Under the pieces are notes generated by a model. The model had not been told where the DNA came from and made no database searches. It worked only from the letters and a program-made list of their open reading frames with translations. A stretch of 64,000 nucleotides of DNA from positions 2,046,001 to 2,110,000 of the forward strand of contig NZ_CP085036.1 in NCBI RefSeq assembly GCF_020535405.1. The letters are read 5' to 3'. Within the stretch, counting starts at the first letter, position 1; each line of letters begins with the position of its first letter. Positions 16,338 through 24,517 of the stretch are shown here, piece after piece. The position numbers were made by a program, and so were the translations under genes. Source of the stretch: Antiquaquibacter oligotrophicus. Lineage in GTDB: Bacteria; Actinomycetota; Actinomycetes; Actinomycetales; Microbacteriaceae.

Positions 16338-16653
16338 TGTCGCGGCGGGCGAGCGGGGCAGCATCACCGCGGAGTTCGCGGTGGCGCTGCCGGCCGTCGT
16401 CATGGTTCTCGCGTTGTGCCTCGGCGGGATCACCGTCGGCGCAGCCCAGTTGCGGGTGCAGGATGCCGCAGCCGCCGCCGCGCGTGCTGCCGGTCGAGGC
16501 GACAGCACGGCGGTCGCGGCGAGTATCGCGCCGGGCGCCGCCGCCAGCCAGTGGACCGAGGGGCCGCTCGTGTGTGTTCGTGTGCGGGCCACCGCATCGT
16601 TCGGGGGTATTCCGCTGTCGGCCACCAGTTGCGCGCTCGGTGGCGGTCAATGA
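16318..16653 (+). CDS. TadE-like pseudopilin
   Basis: 111 residues overlapping the previous gene by 20 bases. GSITAEFAVALPAVVMVLALCLGG is a TadE-type helix with the conserved Glu after a short charged leader; RVQDAAAAAARAAGRGD follows, typical of actinobacterial TadE. Two cysteines (VCV and TSC) may form an external disulfide. Its stop overlaps the next start (ATGA). Confidence 0.85.
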   Translation: MRSRCRDVAAGERGSITAEFAVALPAVVMVLALCLGGITVGAAQLRVQDAAAAAARAAGRGDSTAVAASIAPGAAASQWTEGPLVCVRVRATASFGGIPLSATSCALGGGQ

Positions 16654-16997
16654 TCGCCGTGCGGAGTGATCGTGGCTCCGGGAGCGCACTCGTTGTCGCT
16701 CTCGTGGCGGCCGTCGTTGTGCTCACGGCGGCGGTTCTGCCCCTCGGTCGGGTGCTCGCCGCGAGAGCCCAGGCGGCGGGAGCGGCGGATGCTGCAGCCC
16801 TCGCGGCGGCGGATGCGGCATCCGGTCGCCACCCGGGTTTCCCGTGCGAGCTGGCGGCCGCTGTTGCCTCGGCGAACGGCGTCGAACTCGACTCGTGTGA
16901 GGTCGACGGACTCATCGTGACGGTGGCGACGAGCGGCGGCATCCTGGGCTTCACGGTGGCCGCGCGGGCCACCGCCGGACCACCGGACTCCCCATAA
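16650..16997 (+). CDS. TadE-like protein of the helicase/secretion neighbourhood (Rv3654c type)
   Basis: 115 residues from the ATG at 16650. The segment RGSGSALVVALVAAVVVLTAAVLPLG is the single transmembrane helix, and RAQAAGAADAAALAAADAASG follows, the signature of the Rv3654c-type TadE-like family. Two cysteines (PCEL and SCEV) are likely disulfide-bonded outside. Last gene of the Tad operon. Confidence 0.82.
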   Translation: MIAVRSDRGSGSALVVALVAAVVVLTAAVLPLGRVLAARAQAAGAADAAALAAADAASGRHPGFPCELAAAVASANGVELDSCEVDGLIVTVATSGGILGFTVAARATAGPPDSP

Positions 16998-17080
16998 ATA
17001 GCGGGTCACCCCCGGGACTATGTGTATGGTGTCGCTGACGCCCCCACCGGGCCCGTCATTAAAGAAGTGCAAGGAGTACC

Positions 17081-19795
17081 GTGACCACGAAGCTCGTTAT
17101 CGTCGAGTCGCCGACCAAGGCGAAGACGATCGCCCAGTACCTGGGCGAGGGGTACGAGGTGCTCTCGTCCGTCGGCCACATCCGTGATCTCATCGAGCCG
17201 AAGAACCTCCCGCCGGAGCTCAAAAAGGGCCCGCTCGGCAAGTTCTCCATCGACGTGGAGAACGATTTCAAGCCCTACTACGTGGTCTCGGACGCCAAAA
17301 AGAAGACGGTCGCCGAACTCAAGCGTGCGCTCAAGGGTGCCGACGAGCTCTACCTCGCCACTGATGAAGACCGCGAAGGTGAAGCCATCGCGTGGCACCT
17401 CCTCGAAGAGCTCAAGCCCAAGGTCCCGGTCAAGCGCATGGTGTTCCACGAGATCACCAAGGACGCCATCCAGCACGCCCGCGACAACACCCGCGAGATC
17501 GACACCGCTCTCGTCGACGCGCAGGAGACCCGCCGCATCCTCGACCGCCTCTACGGCTACGAGGTATCGCCCGTCCTGTGGCGCAAGGTGGGCCCCGGCC
17601 TCTCGGCCGGCCGCGTGCAGTCCGCGGCAACGCGGCTCGTCGTCGACCGTGAGCGCGAGCGTCTCGCCTTCGTCACCGCCGAATACTGGGACCTGCTCGC
17701 CGGCCTCACACCGGAGGCACCGACCGACCGCTTCGAGTCCCGCCTCGTGCGCCTCGACGGAAAACGCATCGCCACCGGTCGCGACTTCGACGACCGCGGC
17801 AAGCTCAAGGGCGACGCGGTCGCACTCGACTCCGCGGCGGCCGAAAGTCTCGCGCAAGCCCTCCGCCAGCCGGGTGTTCCCATCGTCGTCAGCAACCTCG
17901 AGACGAAGCCCTACACTCGGCGACCCGCGGCCCCCTTCACCACCTCGACGCTGCAGCAGGAGGCAGGCCGCAAGCTTCGTTTCTCCGCCCGCCAGACGAT
18001 GAGTGTTGCCCAGTCGCTCTACGAGAACGGCTACATCACCTATATGCGTACCGACTCGCCGTCGCTCAGCCAGCAGGCGATCGATGCGGCACGCAAGCAG
18101 GCTCGCGCGCTGTACGGCGCGGAGACGGTGCCGGATGCCCCGCGCCAGTACTCCGGAAAGTCCAAGAACGCGCAAGAAGCCCACGAGGCCATCCGCCCCT
18201 CGGGTGACACGTTCCGCACGCCGAGCGAACTCTCTAGTGTGCTCCGCGGCAACGACCTCAAGCTCTACGACCTCATCTGGAAGCGCACCGTGGCCTCGCA
18301 GATGGCCGACGCGAAGGGCTCAACGGCATCCGTCACCATCACCGGGACAACCGCCGACACCGTCGCCGAATTTGTCGCGACGGGTACCGTCATCACCTTC
18401 CGCGGTTTTATGCAGGCCTACGAGGAGAGCAAGGACGAGGATCGTCACGAGGAGCGCGCCGAGACGACGAGCCCTGCCGAGGCGAAGCTCCCGCCGCTCA
18501 CCGTCGGCCAGGAGCTCGTTGTCGTCGACATCGAAGCGAAGGGCCACGAGACGAGCCCGCCGCCGCGCTACACCGAGGCGAGCCTCGTCAAGCAACTCGA
18601 AGAGCTCGGCATCGGGCGCCCCTCGACCTACGCGAGCATCATCTCCACGATCATCGACCGCGGCTATGTCACACCTCGCGGGCAGGCACTTGTTCCCAAC
18701 TGGATCGCCTTCAGTGTTGTGCGCCTCCTCGAGCAGTACTTCTCCGAACTCGTCGAGTACGGCTTCACGGCCGGCATGGAGGACGACCTCGACCGCATCG
18801 CCGGGGGAGAGGCCGATCGTGTCGAATGGCTCACGGGCTTCTACTTCGGTAACGCAGACCACCGTGGTTTGCGCGGGGTCATCGACAACCTCGGTGAGAT
18901 CGACGCGCGCGAGATCAACTCGATCGCCCTCGCCGACGACATCACCCTGCGCATCGGCAAGTACGGTCCCTACCTCGAGGCTCCGGGCGACGACCCGGAG
19001 ACCCCGCGTCGCGTCAACATCCCGCAGGATCTTGCGCCGGACGAGCTCACCGCCGAGAAGGCACGCGAACTCATCGAGGCTCCCGTCGTCGGCGATCGTG
19101 TCATCGGGGTGAACCCCGAGAACGGTAAAGAGATCGTGGCCAAGGACGGCCGTTTCGGTCCGTACATCACGGAGCTCGAACCCGAGGTGCCAGAAGAGGC
19201 GCCGGTCGAGGTCGTCGACCCCAAGACCGGCGAAGTCAAGGTCAAGAAACCGAAGAAGGTGGCAGCGCCCAAACCGCGTACCGCGTCCCTTTTCAAGTCG
19301 ATGGACCTCGCGACCATCGACCTCGACACGGCGCTCAAGCTTCTCTCGCTGCCGCGTGTTGTCGGACTCGACCCGGAGAGTGGGGCCGAGATCACCGCGC
19401 AGAACGGACGCTTCGGCCCGTACCTCAAGAAGGGCACCGACAGTCGTTCGCTCGCGAGCGAGGATCAGATCTTCGAGATCGACCTTCCCGGCGCGTTGGA
19501 GATCTTCGCCCAGCCAAAGTACGGCGGCCGAGCAGCATCCAGCGCCCTCAAGGAATTCGAGCAGCCAGACCCGGTGAGCGAGAAGCCCATCAAGATCAAG
19601 GACGGCCGGTTCGGGCCGTACGTGACGGATGGCACAACCAACGCCACCATCCCGCGCGGCGAGGTCATCGAGGAGATCGACTACGACCGCGCCGTGCAGT
19701 TGCTCGCCGACAAACGAGCCAAGGGACCGGCGAAGCCCAAGGCCAAGACCACACGCAAGCCCGCCGCTAAGCGCGCTCCTGCCAAGAAGAAGTAG
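17081..19795 (+). CDS. topA: DNA topoisomerase I (type IA)
   Basis: 904 residues, GTG start with AAGGAG nine bases upstream. TOPRIM domain with KLVIVESPTKAKTI at 3-16 and DEDREGEAIAWH about 93; catalytic Tyr321 in YMRTDS; IGRPSTYASII about 520. The C-terminus has no zinc-binding cysteines but four repeats with G-(K/R)-(Y/F)-GPY motifs and a Lys/Ala/Pro-rich tail, the actinobacterial form. It relaxes negative supercoils. Placement between Tad genes and tmk-holB matches other Actinobacteria. Confidence 0.98.
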   Translation: MTTKLVIVESPTKAKTIAQYLGEGYEVLSSVGHIRDLIEPKNLPPELKKGPLGKFSIDVENDFKPYYVVSDAKKKTVAELKRALKGADELYLATDEDREGEAIAWHLLEELKPKVPVKRMVFHEITKDAIQHARDNTREIDTALVDAQETRRILDRLYGYEVSPVLWRKVGPGLSAGRVQSAATRLVVDRERERLAFVTAEYWDLLAGLTPEAPTDRFESRLVRLDGKRIATGRDFDDRGKLKGDAVALDSAAAESLAQALRQPGVPIVVSNLETKPYTRRPAAPFTTSTLQQEAGRKLRFSARQTMSVAQSLYENGYITYMRTDSPSLSQQAIDAARKQARALYGAETVPDAPRQYSGKSKNAQEAHEAIRPSGDTFRTPSELSSVLRGNDLKLYDLIWKRTVASQMADAKGSTASVTITGTTADTVAEFVATGTVITFRGFMQAYEESKDEDRHEERAETTSPAEAKLPPLTVGQELVVVDIEAKGHETSPPPRYTEASLVKQLEELGIGRPSTYASIISTIIDRGYVTPRGQALVPNWIAFSVVRLLEQYFSELVEYGFTAGMEDDLDRIAGGEADRVEWLTGFYFGNADHRGLRGVIDNLGEIDAREINSIALADDITLRIGKYGPYLEAPGDDPETPRRVNIPQDLAPDELTAEKARELIEAPVVGDRVIGVNPENGKEIVAKDGRFGPYITELEPEVPEEAPVEVVDPKTGEVKVKKPKKVAAPKPRTASLFKSMDLATIDLDTALKLLSLPRVVGLDPESGAEITAQNGRFGPYLKKGTDSRSLASEDQIFEIDLPGALEIFAQPKYGGRAASSALKEFEQPDPVSEKPIKIKDGRFGPYVTDGTTNATIPRGEVIEEIDYDRAVQLLADKRAKGPAKPKAKTTRKPAAKRAPAKKK

Positions 19796-20407
19796 ATGCC
19801 CGGCCTCTTCATCACCTTCGAGGGTGGCGACGGTTCCGGAAAGTCGACACAGTCCGCGATCCTCGTGGACTGGCTCCAGGGTCAGGGTCGCGAAGTAGTC
19901 GTCTCCCGCGAACCCGGGGGAACGGATGTCGGCCTAGAGCTGCGACAGCTTGTGCTGCACTGGCGCGGCGAGATCGCCCCACGGGCCGAAGCCCTCATCT
20001 ACGCGGCGGACCGAGCGCACAACGTCGCCACCAAGGTGCGACCGGCGCTCGAACGCGGCGCGATCGTTGTCCAGGACCGCTACCTCGACTCGTCGGTCGC
20101 CTACCAGGGTGCCGGGCGTGTGCTCGGCGCCGACGAAGTGCGTGATCTCTCCCTCTGGGCGACAGAAGGTTTACTCCCCGATCTGACCGTGCTGCTCGAC
20201 CTGCACGAGGGTGCCGATCGTCTCGCCGGCAGAACCCAGTACGACCGACTGGAGGCAGCCGGCGACGACTTCCACGCACGCGTTCGGGACGCCTACCTGG
20301 AGCTCGCCGAGGCGGAGCCGGAGCGCTTCCTCGTGCTCGACGCGCGCGACACCATCGAGAACATCGCGGCGAGCATCCGGAGCCGGGTCGAGCGACTGCT
20401 CGGCTGA
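19796..20407 (+). CDS. tmk: dTMP kinase
   Basis: 203 residues; the ATG follows the topA stop without a gap. P-loop FEGGDGSGKST at 8-18, SREPGGT lid-side motif at about 40, and DRYLDSSVAYQG at about 93 are those of bacterial thymidylate kinase. It phosphorylates dTMP to dTDP. Confidence 0.97.
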   Translation: MPGLFITFEGGDGSGKSTQSAILVDWLQGQGREVVVSREPGGTDVGLELRQLVLHWRGEIAPRAEALIYAADRAHNVATKVRPALERGAIVVQDRYLDSSVAYQGAGRVLGADEVRDLSLWATEGLLPDLTVLLDLHEGADRLAGRTQYDRLEAAGDDFHARVRDAYLELAEAEPERFLVLDARDTIENIAASIRSRVERLLG

Positions 20408-20465
20408 GCGCGGGGCTGGGAGTGCACCGCGCTCCCGGTCAGGGGCGCGGGTTAGTGTTGTTGCC

Positions 20466-21611
20466 ATGGCGTTGTGGAGCGAGCTGACCGGTCAGGCAGC
20501 CGCCATCGAGGTCGTCGAAGCCGCGGCATCCGCCGGCGACAGTTCGGCCATGACCCACTCGTGGCTCATCACCGGTCCACCCGGTTCCGGCCGCTCGAAT
20601 CTCGCGTACGCCTTTGCGGCGGCGCTCCTCGGCGGTGACGAGGCGACCCAGCAGCAGGTCGCCGCCCGCACACACCCCGACCTGGGTGTGCTCAGCACCG
20701 ATCGTGTGATCATCTCGATCGACGAGGTGCGCGCGCTCGTCGCGACCTCCCAGTTCTCGCCGTCCGTCGGGCGATACCGCGTCATGGTCATCGAGGATGC
20801 CGATCGTATGGCCGAGCGCACCTCCAACGTGCTCCTCAAGGCCCTCGAGGAGCCGCCGCCGCGCACGGTGTGGATACTGTGTGCGCCGAGCGAGGCCGAC
20901 CTCATTCCCACCATCCGTTCCCGCGTTCGCACCGTTCGACTGCGGGTGCCAGACGCGGACGAGGTCGCCGACCTGCTCGTACGCCGAGACGGCGTTGACC
21001 CGACGCTCGCCGCGACCGCGGCCCGGCAGGCGCAATCGCACATCGGGATGGCACACCGGCTCGCGACCAACGTCGAGGCCCGTGAGCGCCGCGCCCGCAC
21101 GCTCGATACCGCGCTCGGCATCCATCGGGTCTCCGATGCCGTCTTCGCCGCCGCCACGCTCCTCGACCTCGCCAAGGCCGACGCGGAAGCGATCACGCAG
21201 GAGCGCGATGAGCACGAGCGTGAGTCCGCCCTTCGGTCGCTCGGCGTCGAACCCGGCGGAACGGTGCCAGCGAAGTTGCGCTCGCAACTCAAAAACCTCG
21301 AAGACGATCAGAAGCGGCGCGCCACTCGCAGCCTGCGCGACGGCATTGATCGCATCCTCGTCGACCTGCTGTCCCTCTATCGCGACATCCTGCTCACCCA
21401 ACTGGGTGTGCCGAGCGAGCCGGTCAACCTCGACATCATCGACAGGGTACGACGCGCGGCCGAGGCGAGCACGCCGGAACAAACACTGCAGACGATGGAT
21501 GCCATCGCCATCGCACGCCGACGGATCGACGCGAACGTCGCCCCCGCCCTAGCACTGGAGGCCATGCTCGTGAGTGCCATTCGACCCGAGCGTGCGGCGG
21601 GGCGCGGATGA
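20466..21611 (+). CDS. holB: DNA polymerase III delta' subunit
   Basis: 381 residues from the ATG at 20466; the open frame extends upstream through tmk but only from here is it clamp-loader-like. LITGPPGSGRSNLAYAF at 34-50 is a P-loop with Arg in place of Lys, consistent with delta' not hydrolysing ATP. Further features: ARTHPDL, RVMVIEDADRM, ALEEPPPRTVWILC, IRSRVRTV (no arginine-finger Cys or zinc cluster). It is a structural clamp-loader subunit. Its stop overlaps the next gene's ATG (ATGA). Confidence 0.93.
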   Translation: MALWSELTGQAAAIEVVEAAASAGDSSAMTHSWLITGPPGSGRSNLAYAFAAALLGGDEATQQQVAARTHPDLGVLSTDRVIISIDEVRALVATSQFSPSVGRYRVMVIEDADRMAERTSNVLLKALEEPPPRTVWILCAPSEADLIPTIRSRVRTVRLRVPDADEVADLLVRRDGVDPTLAATAARQAQSHIGMAHRLATNVEARERRARTLDTALGIHRVSDAVFAAATLLDLAKADAEAITQERDEHERESALRSLGVEPGGTVPAKLRSQLKNLEDDQKRRATRSLRDGIDRILVDLLSLYRDILLTQLGVPSEPVNLDIIDRVRRAAEASTPEQTLQTMDAIAIARRRIDANVAPALALEAMLVSAIRPERAAGRG

Positions 21612-23137
21612 GACGGCTTCTCCCGGTCCCGGCGGTCGCCGTTGCCCTCACCCTTGTTCTCACGGGATGTATGTCGTGGTTTCTCCCGCCTGACGTGCGA
21701 TCGACCTCGACACCCACCGGGGAGACGGTCCCCGCGAACCTGGAGCGCTTCTACCATCAGGAACTCGAGTGGTCGTCGTGTGGTGGCGGGCTGCAGTGCG
21801 CTACCGCGATCGCCCCACTCGACTGGGCCGACCCGGGAGCGGGCGAGATCGAGCTCGCGCTGGTGCGGCAGGCCGCGACATCCGGCGCTCCGATCGGTTC
21901 GCTGCTCGTCAACCCGGGCGGGCCGGGCGGCTCCGGTTACGACTTCATTCGGGACAGCATCGACTACGCGACGGATGAACGCCTCCAGGAACGCTTCGAC
22001 GTTGTCGGATTCGACCCCCGCGGAGTCAACCGCTCGACCCCGATCACGTGTTACGAGGACCCGGCAGAACTCGACGAGTATCTGTACGGCATCCCGCCGG
22101 GCGAGGCGGGCAGCGACGAATGGCTCGCGGCAGCCGCTGACGCGAGCCGCCAGTTCGGTGAGCGCTGCCTCGAGTTGACGGGCCCCCTGCTCGGCCACGT
22201 GGACACTCCGAGCGCCGCACGCGACATGGACATGCTCCGTGCCGCCCTCGGTGACGAGGAGCTCAATTACCTCGGGTACTCCTACGGCACCCTGCTCGGT
22301 CAGGTCTACGCCGACCTGTTCCCGGATCGCACCGGACGGTTGGTACTCGATGGTGCTGTCGACCCGAACTCGACGGAGTTCGAGAAGACGGCGACACAGG
22401 CTCGGGGCTTCGAGAGCGCCCTGCGCGCATTTCTGGAGGACTGCGCGACCGCATCGGACTGCCCGTTCCGCGGCAGCGTCGATGCCTCGCTGCGTGAGGT
22501 TCGCGCCCTGCTCGACACACTCGATGCGAGTCCGCTCATCGCCGCCGACGGTCGCGAACTCGGCAGCTCGGCGATGTTTACGGCGATCATCCTTCCGCTC
22601 TACACACCCAGCAACTGGATCTACCTGCGCCAGGTTTTCACCGATGTGTTCTCGGGCGACCCTGAGTACGCCTTCCAGCTCGCCGACAACTACAACGGAC
22701 GCAGCCCCGACGGCACCTACCGCGACAACCAGACCGAGGCCTTCATCGGCATCAACTGCCTCGACGAGCACGGTGCTCCGACGGCCGACGAGATGCGCGC
22801 CGAGGCGGAGGAGTTGCGCGAACTCGCCCCCGTGCTCGGCCCGCAAATGGCGTGGGGTGGCACCGGATGCCCGAACTGGCCGGTCCCGGCGGTGCTCGAA
22901 CGAGCACCCATCGTCGCGGAGGGCTCCGCGGACATCCTCGTCATCGGAACCACGAATGATCCAGCCACCCCCTACGAGTGGGCGGTCACGATCGCGGAGA
23001 CCCTCGAAAACGGGCACCTGGTGACCTACGAGGGCGAGGGCCACACCGCCTACAACAAGTCGAATCAGTGTGTGAACGATGTTGTCGACGCGTTCTTCAT
23101 CGACGGGGTCGTGCCGGAGTCCGACCCGCGCTGCTGA
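21608..23137 (+). CDS. Secreted lipoprotein alpha/beta hydrolase (tripeptidyl-aminopeptidase/SlpD-like)
   Basis: 509 residues. Signal peptide ends in the lipobox LVLTGC, so it should be lipid-anchored outside. Core: LLVNPGGPGGSGYDF, FDVVGFDPRGVNRSTP, nucleophile Ser225 in GYSYG, Asp451 in TTNDPATPY, His479 in GEGHTAY. This is the S33-type family of actinobacterial exported peptidases/esterases related to mycobacterial CaeA and Streptomyces tripeptidyl aminopeptidase. Several cysteines (SSCGGGLQC, DCATASDC) suggest disulfides. Confidence 0.9.
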   Translation: MRRLLPVPAVAVALTLVLTGCMSWFLPPDVRSTSTPTGETVPANLERFYHQELEWSSCGGGLQCATAIAPLDWADPGAGEIELALVRQAATSGAPIGSLLVNPGGPGGSGYDFIRDSIDYATDERLQERFDVVGFDPRGVNRSTPITCYEDPAELDEYLYGIPPGEAGSDEWLAAAADASRQFGERCLELTGPLLGHVDTPSAARDMDMLRAALGDEELNYLGYSYGTLLGQVYADLFPDRTGRLVLDGAVDPNSTEFEKTATQARGFESALRAFLEDCATASDCPFRGSVDASLREVRALLDTLDASPLIAADGRELGSSAMFTAIILPLYTPSNWIYLRQVFTDVFSGDPEYAFQLADNYNGRSPDGTYRDNQTEAFIGINCLDEHGAPTADEMRAEAEELRELAPVLGPQMAWGGTGCPNWPVPAVLERAPIVAEGSADILVIGTTNDPATPYEWAVTIAETLENGHLVTYEGEGHTAYNKSNQCVNDVVDAFFIDGVVPESDPRC

Positions 23138-23142
23138 TATTT

Positions 23143-23157
23143 TTGCGCACTGTGCAA
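23143..23157. promoter_or_regulatory. Palindrome TTGCGCACTGTGCAA, candidate TetR operator
   Basis: A 15-bp near-perfect palindrome ends 10 bp before the GTG start of the TetR gene and overlaps its probable promoter/leader. Position and symmetry fit autorepression by the TetR protein; this is inference. Confidence 0.6.
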
Positions 23158-23167
23158 GAATAGGAAG

Positions 23168-23797
23168 GTGCCTACCCCCGACGTCGAGCCCGGCCTTCGC
23201 GAGCGCAAGCGCCGCGCCACGCGTCGAGCCATCCAGTTGGCGGCAATCGACCTGGTAGCTGAGCACGGACTCGACGGCACCACCGTGGACGAGATCAGCC
23301 GCCGCGCGGATGTCTCTCCCCGCACGTTCTTCAACTATTTCCCGTCGAAGGAGGCCGCCGTCATCGGCGACCACCCGTCGCTGCCGGAGGGTGCCCCTCT
23401 CGAGGAGTTTCTCGCCGCAGGCCCGGGCGAACCGATCATGACGGGAATCGCCCGCATCATCGCCGGCACTATCGCGGGCGATGACCACGACCACGAGCTC
23501 ATGGTGCGCCGCAAAACCGTGCTCGGGGAGTACCCGCAACTGTTCGCTCTGCGTATGGCCAACATGCGCCGCGTGGAGGAGCAGCTCGCCGACCTCATCG
23601 CTGAGCGGTTGACGATGGATGTTCCCGCCCTCGCCGGGCGACCCGATGAGTTGCGCAGCCGGGCCCACCTCACCGCCTTTGTCGCGTTCGGCGCGATTCG
23701 TCACGCGTGGAGCCAGTGGGCCGCTGGCCGCGCGAACGGGGACCTCCCCGACGTGGTGACGGCGAGCTTCGCCGCTCTCCCCGAGGTTGTGGCGTGA
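23168..23797 (+). CDS. TetR family transcriptional regulator
   Basis: 209 residues, GTG start with AGGAAG upstream. The N-terminal helix-turn-helix is canonical: RATRRAIQLAAIDLVAEHGL, TVDEISRRADVSPRTFFNYFPSKEAAV. The C-terminal ligand domain is of the MftR-like/TetR_C_17 kind by general appearance. No efflux gene is adjacent; the nearest gene is the upstream hydrolase, so the target is not evident beyond likely autoregulation. Confidence 0.9.
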   Translation: MPTPDVEPGLRERKRRATRRAIQLAAIDLVAEHGLDGTTVDEISRRADVSPRTFFNYFPSKEAAVIGDHPSLPEGAPLEEFLAAGPGEPIMTGIARIIAGTIAGDDHDHELMVRRKTVLGEYPQLFALRMANMRRVEEQLADLIAERLTMDVPALAGRPDELRSRAHLTAFVAFGAIRHAWSQWAAGRANGDLPDVVTASFAALPEVVA

Positions 23798-23854
23798 GCG
23801 GGGCCTGAACTTGGGCTAAGCTTCCATGCTGTGCCTCGGCCAGTCCGTAGGTTC

Positions 23855-23927
23855 GCCGCCCTAGCTCAGTCGGCAGAGCATCTCACTCGTAATGAGAAGG
23901 TCGAGGGTTCGATTCCCTCGGGCGGCT
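23855..23927 (+). tRNA. tRNA-Thr (anticodon CGT), prophage integration site
   Basis: Acceptor GCCGCCC pairs with GGGCGGC, discriminator T; anticodon arm TCTCA-CTCGTAA-TGAGA; T arm GAGGG-TTCGATT-CCCTC. From the middle of the anticodon onward the sequence equals 40500-40539 with two differences, so the 3' half is now supplied by the phage attachment site. The tRNA remains structurally intact. Confidence 0.96.
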
Positions 23928-24152
23928 CTCTAGCCACTCACGCGGTACGCCGGTCAGATCCGCGAACGCTCGCAGATCCCGCGGCCGCGGCACGTTCCTG
24001 CCGTTGATCCACGCGCTCACCGTGTTGCGATGCACCTCGAGGCGGGCCGCTACTTCACTGACGTCGAGATCCGCGACGCGCATTGCCTTTCGCATGTAGT
24101 CGGCTAGGTCGAACTCAAGCTCGACGGGCCGAACCGGGTCTGTGATGGTCAT
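23883..24152 (-). CDS. XRE-type phage repressor whose C-terminus is encoded by the tRNA/att core
   Basis: 89 residues as integrated. Residues about 20-75 form a helix-turn-helix domain (VSEVAARLEVHRNTVSAWINGRNVPRP). The last 12 residues, ending RESNPRPSHYE, are read from the antisense strand of tRNA-Thr. In the excised circle the same frame would cross the core and continue 21 residues beginning KSDPW and ending VLARVAIAR before a stop. It is divergent from the next gene across duplicated palindromic operators, as expected for an immunity repressor. Whether the C-terminal exchange changes stability or activity is inference. Confidence 0.82.
   Translation of the reverse strand: MTITDPVRPVELEFDLADYMRKAMRVADLDVSEVAARLEVHRNTVSAWINGRNVPRPRDLRAFADLTGVPREWLESRPRESNPRPSHYE
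23889..23928 (+). repeat. attL core (40 bp) inside tRNA-Thr
   Basis: Identical to 40500-40539 except at two positions (G versus A, and C versus T), which are the two partners of one T-stem base pair. Starts at the second anticodon base and ends one base after the discriminator. Confidence 0.93.
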
Positions 24153-24166
24153 GAAGTCAGACTAGG

Positions 24167-24188
24167 GCACGAAATCGTGCATTGCACG
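24167..24188. promoter_or_regulatory. Prophage operator copy 1
   Basis: 22-bp unit starting with the near-palindrome GCACGAAATCGTGC and followed by ATTGCACG. It repeats at 24207-24228 with two differences. It lies just upstream of the repressor start. Confidence 0.75.
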
Positions 24189-24189
24189 A

Positions 24190-24205
24190 CACGCCGCGCG
24201 GCGTG
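24190..24205. promoter_or_regulatory. Perfect 16-bp palindrome between the two operators
   Basis: CACGCCGCGCGGCGTG is its own reverse complement and sits exactly between the duplicated operator units. It may be a third protein site or a cruciform-prone centre. Confidence 0.6.
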
Positions 24206-24206
24206 C

Positions 24207-24228
24207 GCACGAATTCGTGCAATGCACG
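24207..24228. promoter_or_regulatory. Prophage operator copy 2
   Basis: Starts with the perfect palindrome GCACGAATTCGTGC, then AATGCACG. Start-to-start distance to copy 1 is 40 bp, close to four helical turns. It lies immediately before the divergent HTH gene. Confidence 0.75.
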
Positions 24229-24242
24229 GTTTAGTGATCCGC

Positions 24243-24425
24243 ATGCTCGCAGACCTAGTCACAACCCCGGAGCTCGCACGCGAGCTCGGCGTCGATCGCA
24301 GCACGATCACGCGCAAATGTCAGAAGGGCGAACTCGCCTTCGTCGACCGCATGCCTGGCTACAACGGGAACTATCTGTTCGATCCCGACTACGTCAAGCA
24401 GCTGCTCGAGGAGCGTGCAGCGTGA
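24243..24425 (+). CDS. Small phage DNA-binding protein (Cro- or excise-like HTH)
   Basis: 60 residues from the ATG at 24243; an ATG at 24222 inside operator 2 would add seven residues. TTPELARELGVDRSTITRKCQKGELAFVDRMPG is a MerR/excisionase-type helix-turn-helix with wing, then NYLFDPDYVKQLLEE. Divergent from the repressor, so Cro or Xis is the natural guess. Its TGA overlaps the next GTG (GTGA). Confidence 0.75.
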   Translation: MLADLVTTPELARELGVDRSTITRKCQKGELAFVDRMPGYNGNYLFDPDYVKQLLEERAA

Positions 24426-24517
24426 GCCGCGGCGCCTTCCTCCTCGCGTTCGTCGCGGTCGGGGTCTGCCTGTGGTCGCTCGTGCTGCAGCTGACGATCG
24501 GGGCGCTCAATGGCTGA
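24422..24517 (+). CDS. 31-residue single-pass membrane peptide
   Basis: GTG start overlapping the HTH stop and a stop overlapping the next ATG. Sequence after a short SRG leader is one hydrophobic helix (AFLLAFVAVGVCLWSLVLQL). Placement inside a chain of overlapping genes argues that it is expressed. Function unknown. Confidence 0.55.
   Translation: MSRGAFLLAFVAVGVCLWSLVLQLTIGALNG

Noticed and set aside
21377-23704. A 775-codon minus-strand frame across the hydrolase and TetR genes
   Set aside because: Antisense to two clear genes and compositionally like a shadow frame.
24177-24242. GTG start at 24177 for the Cro/Xis-like gene
   Set aside because: It lies inside operator copy 1 and the extra residues are Arg/Ala-rich without conservation; starts at 24222 or 24243 are more credible.
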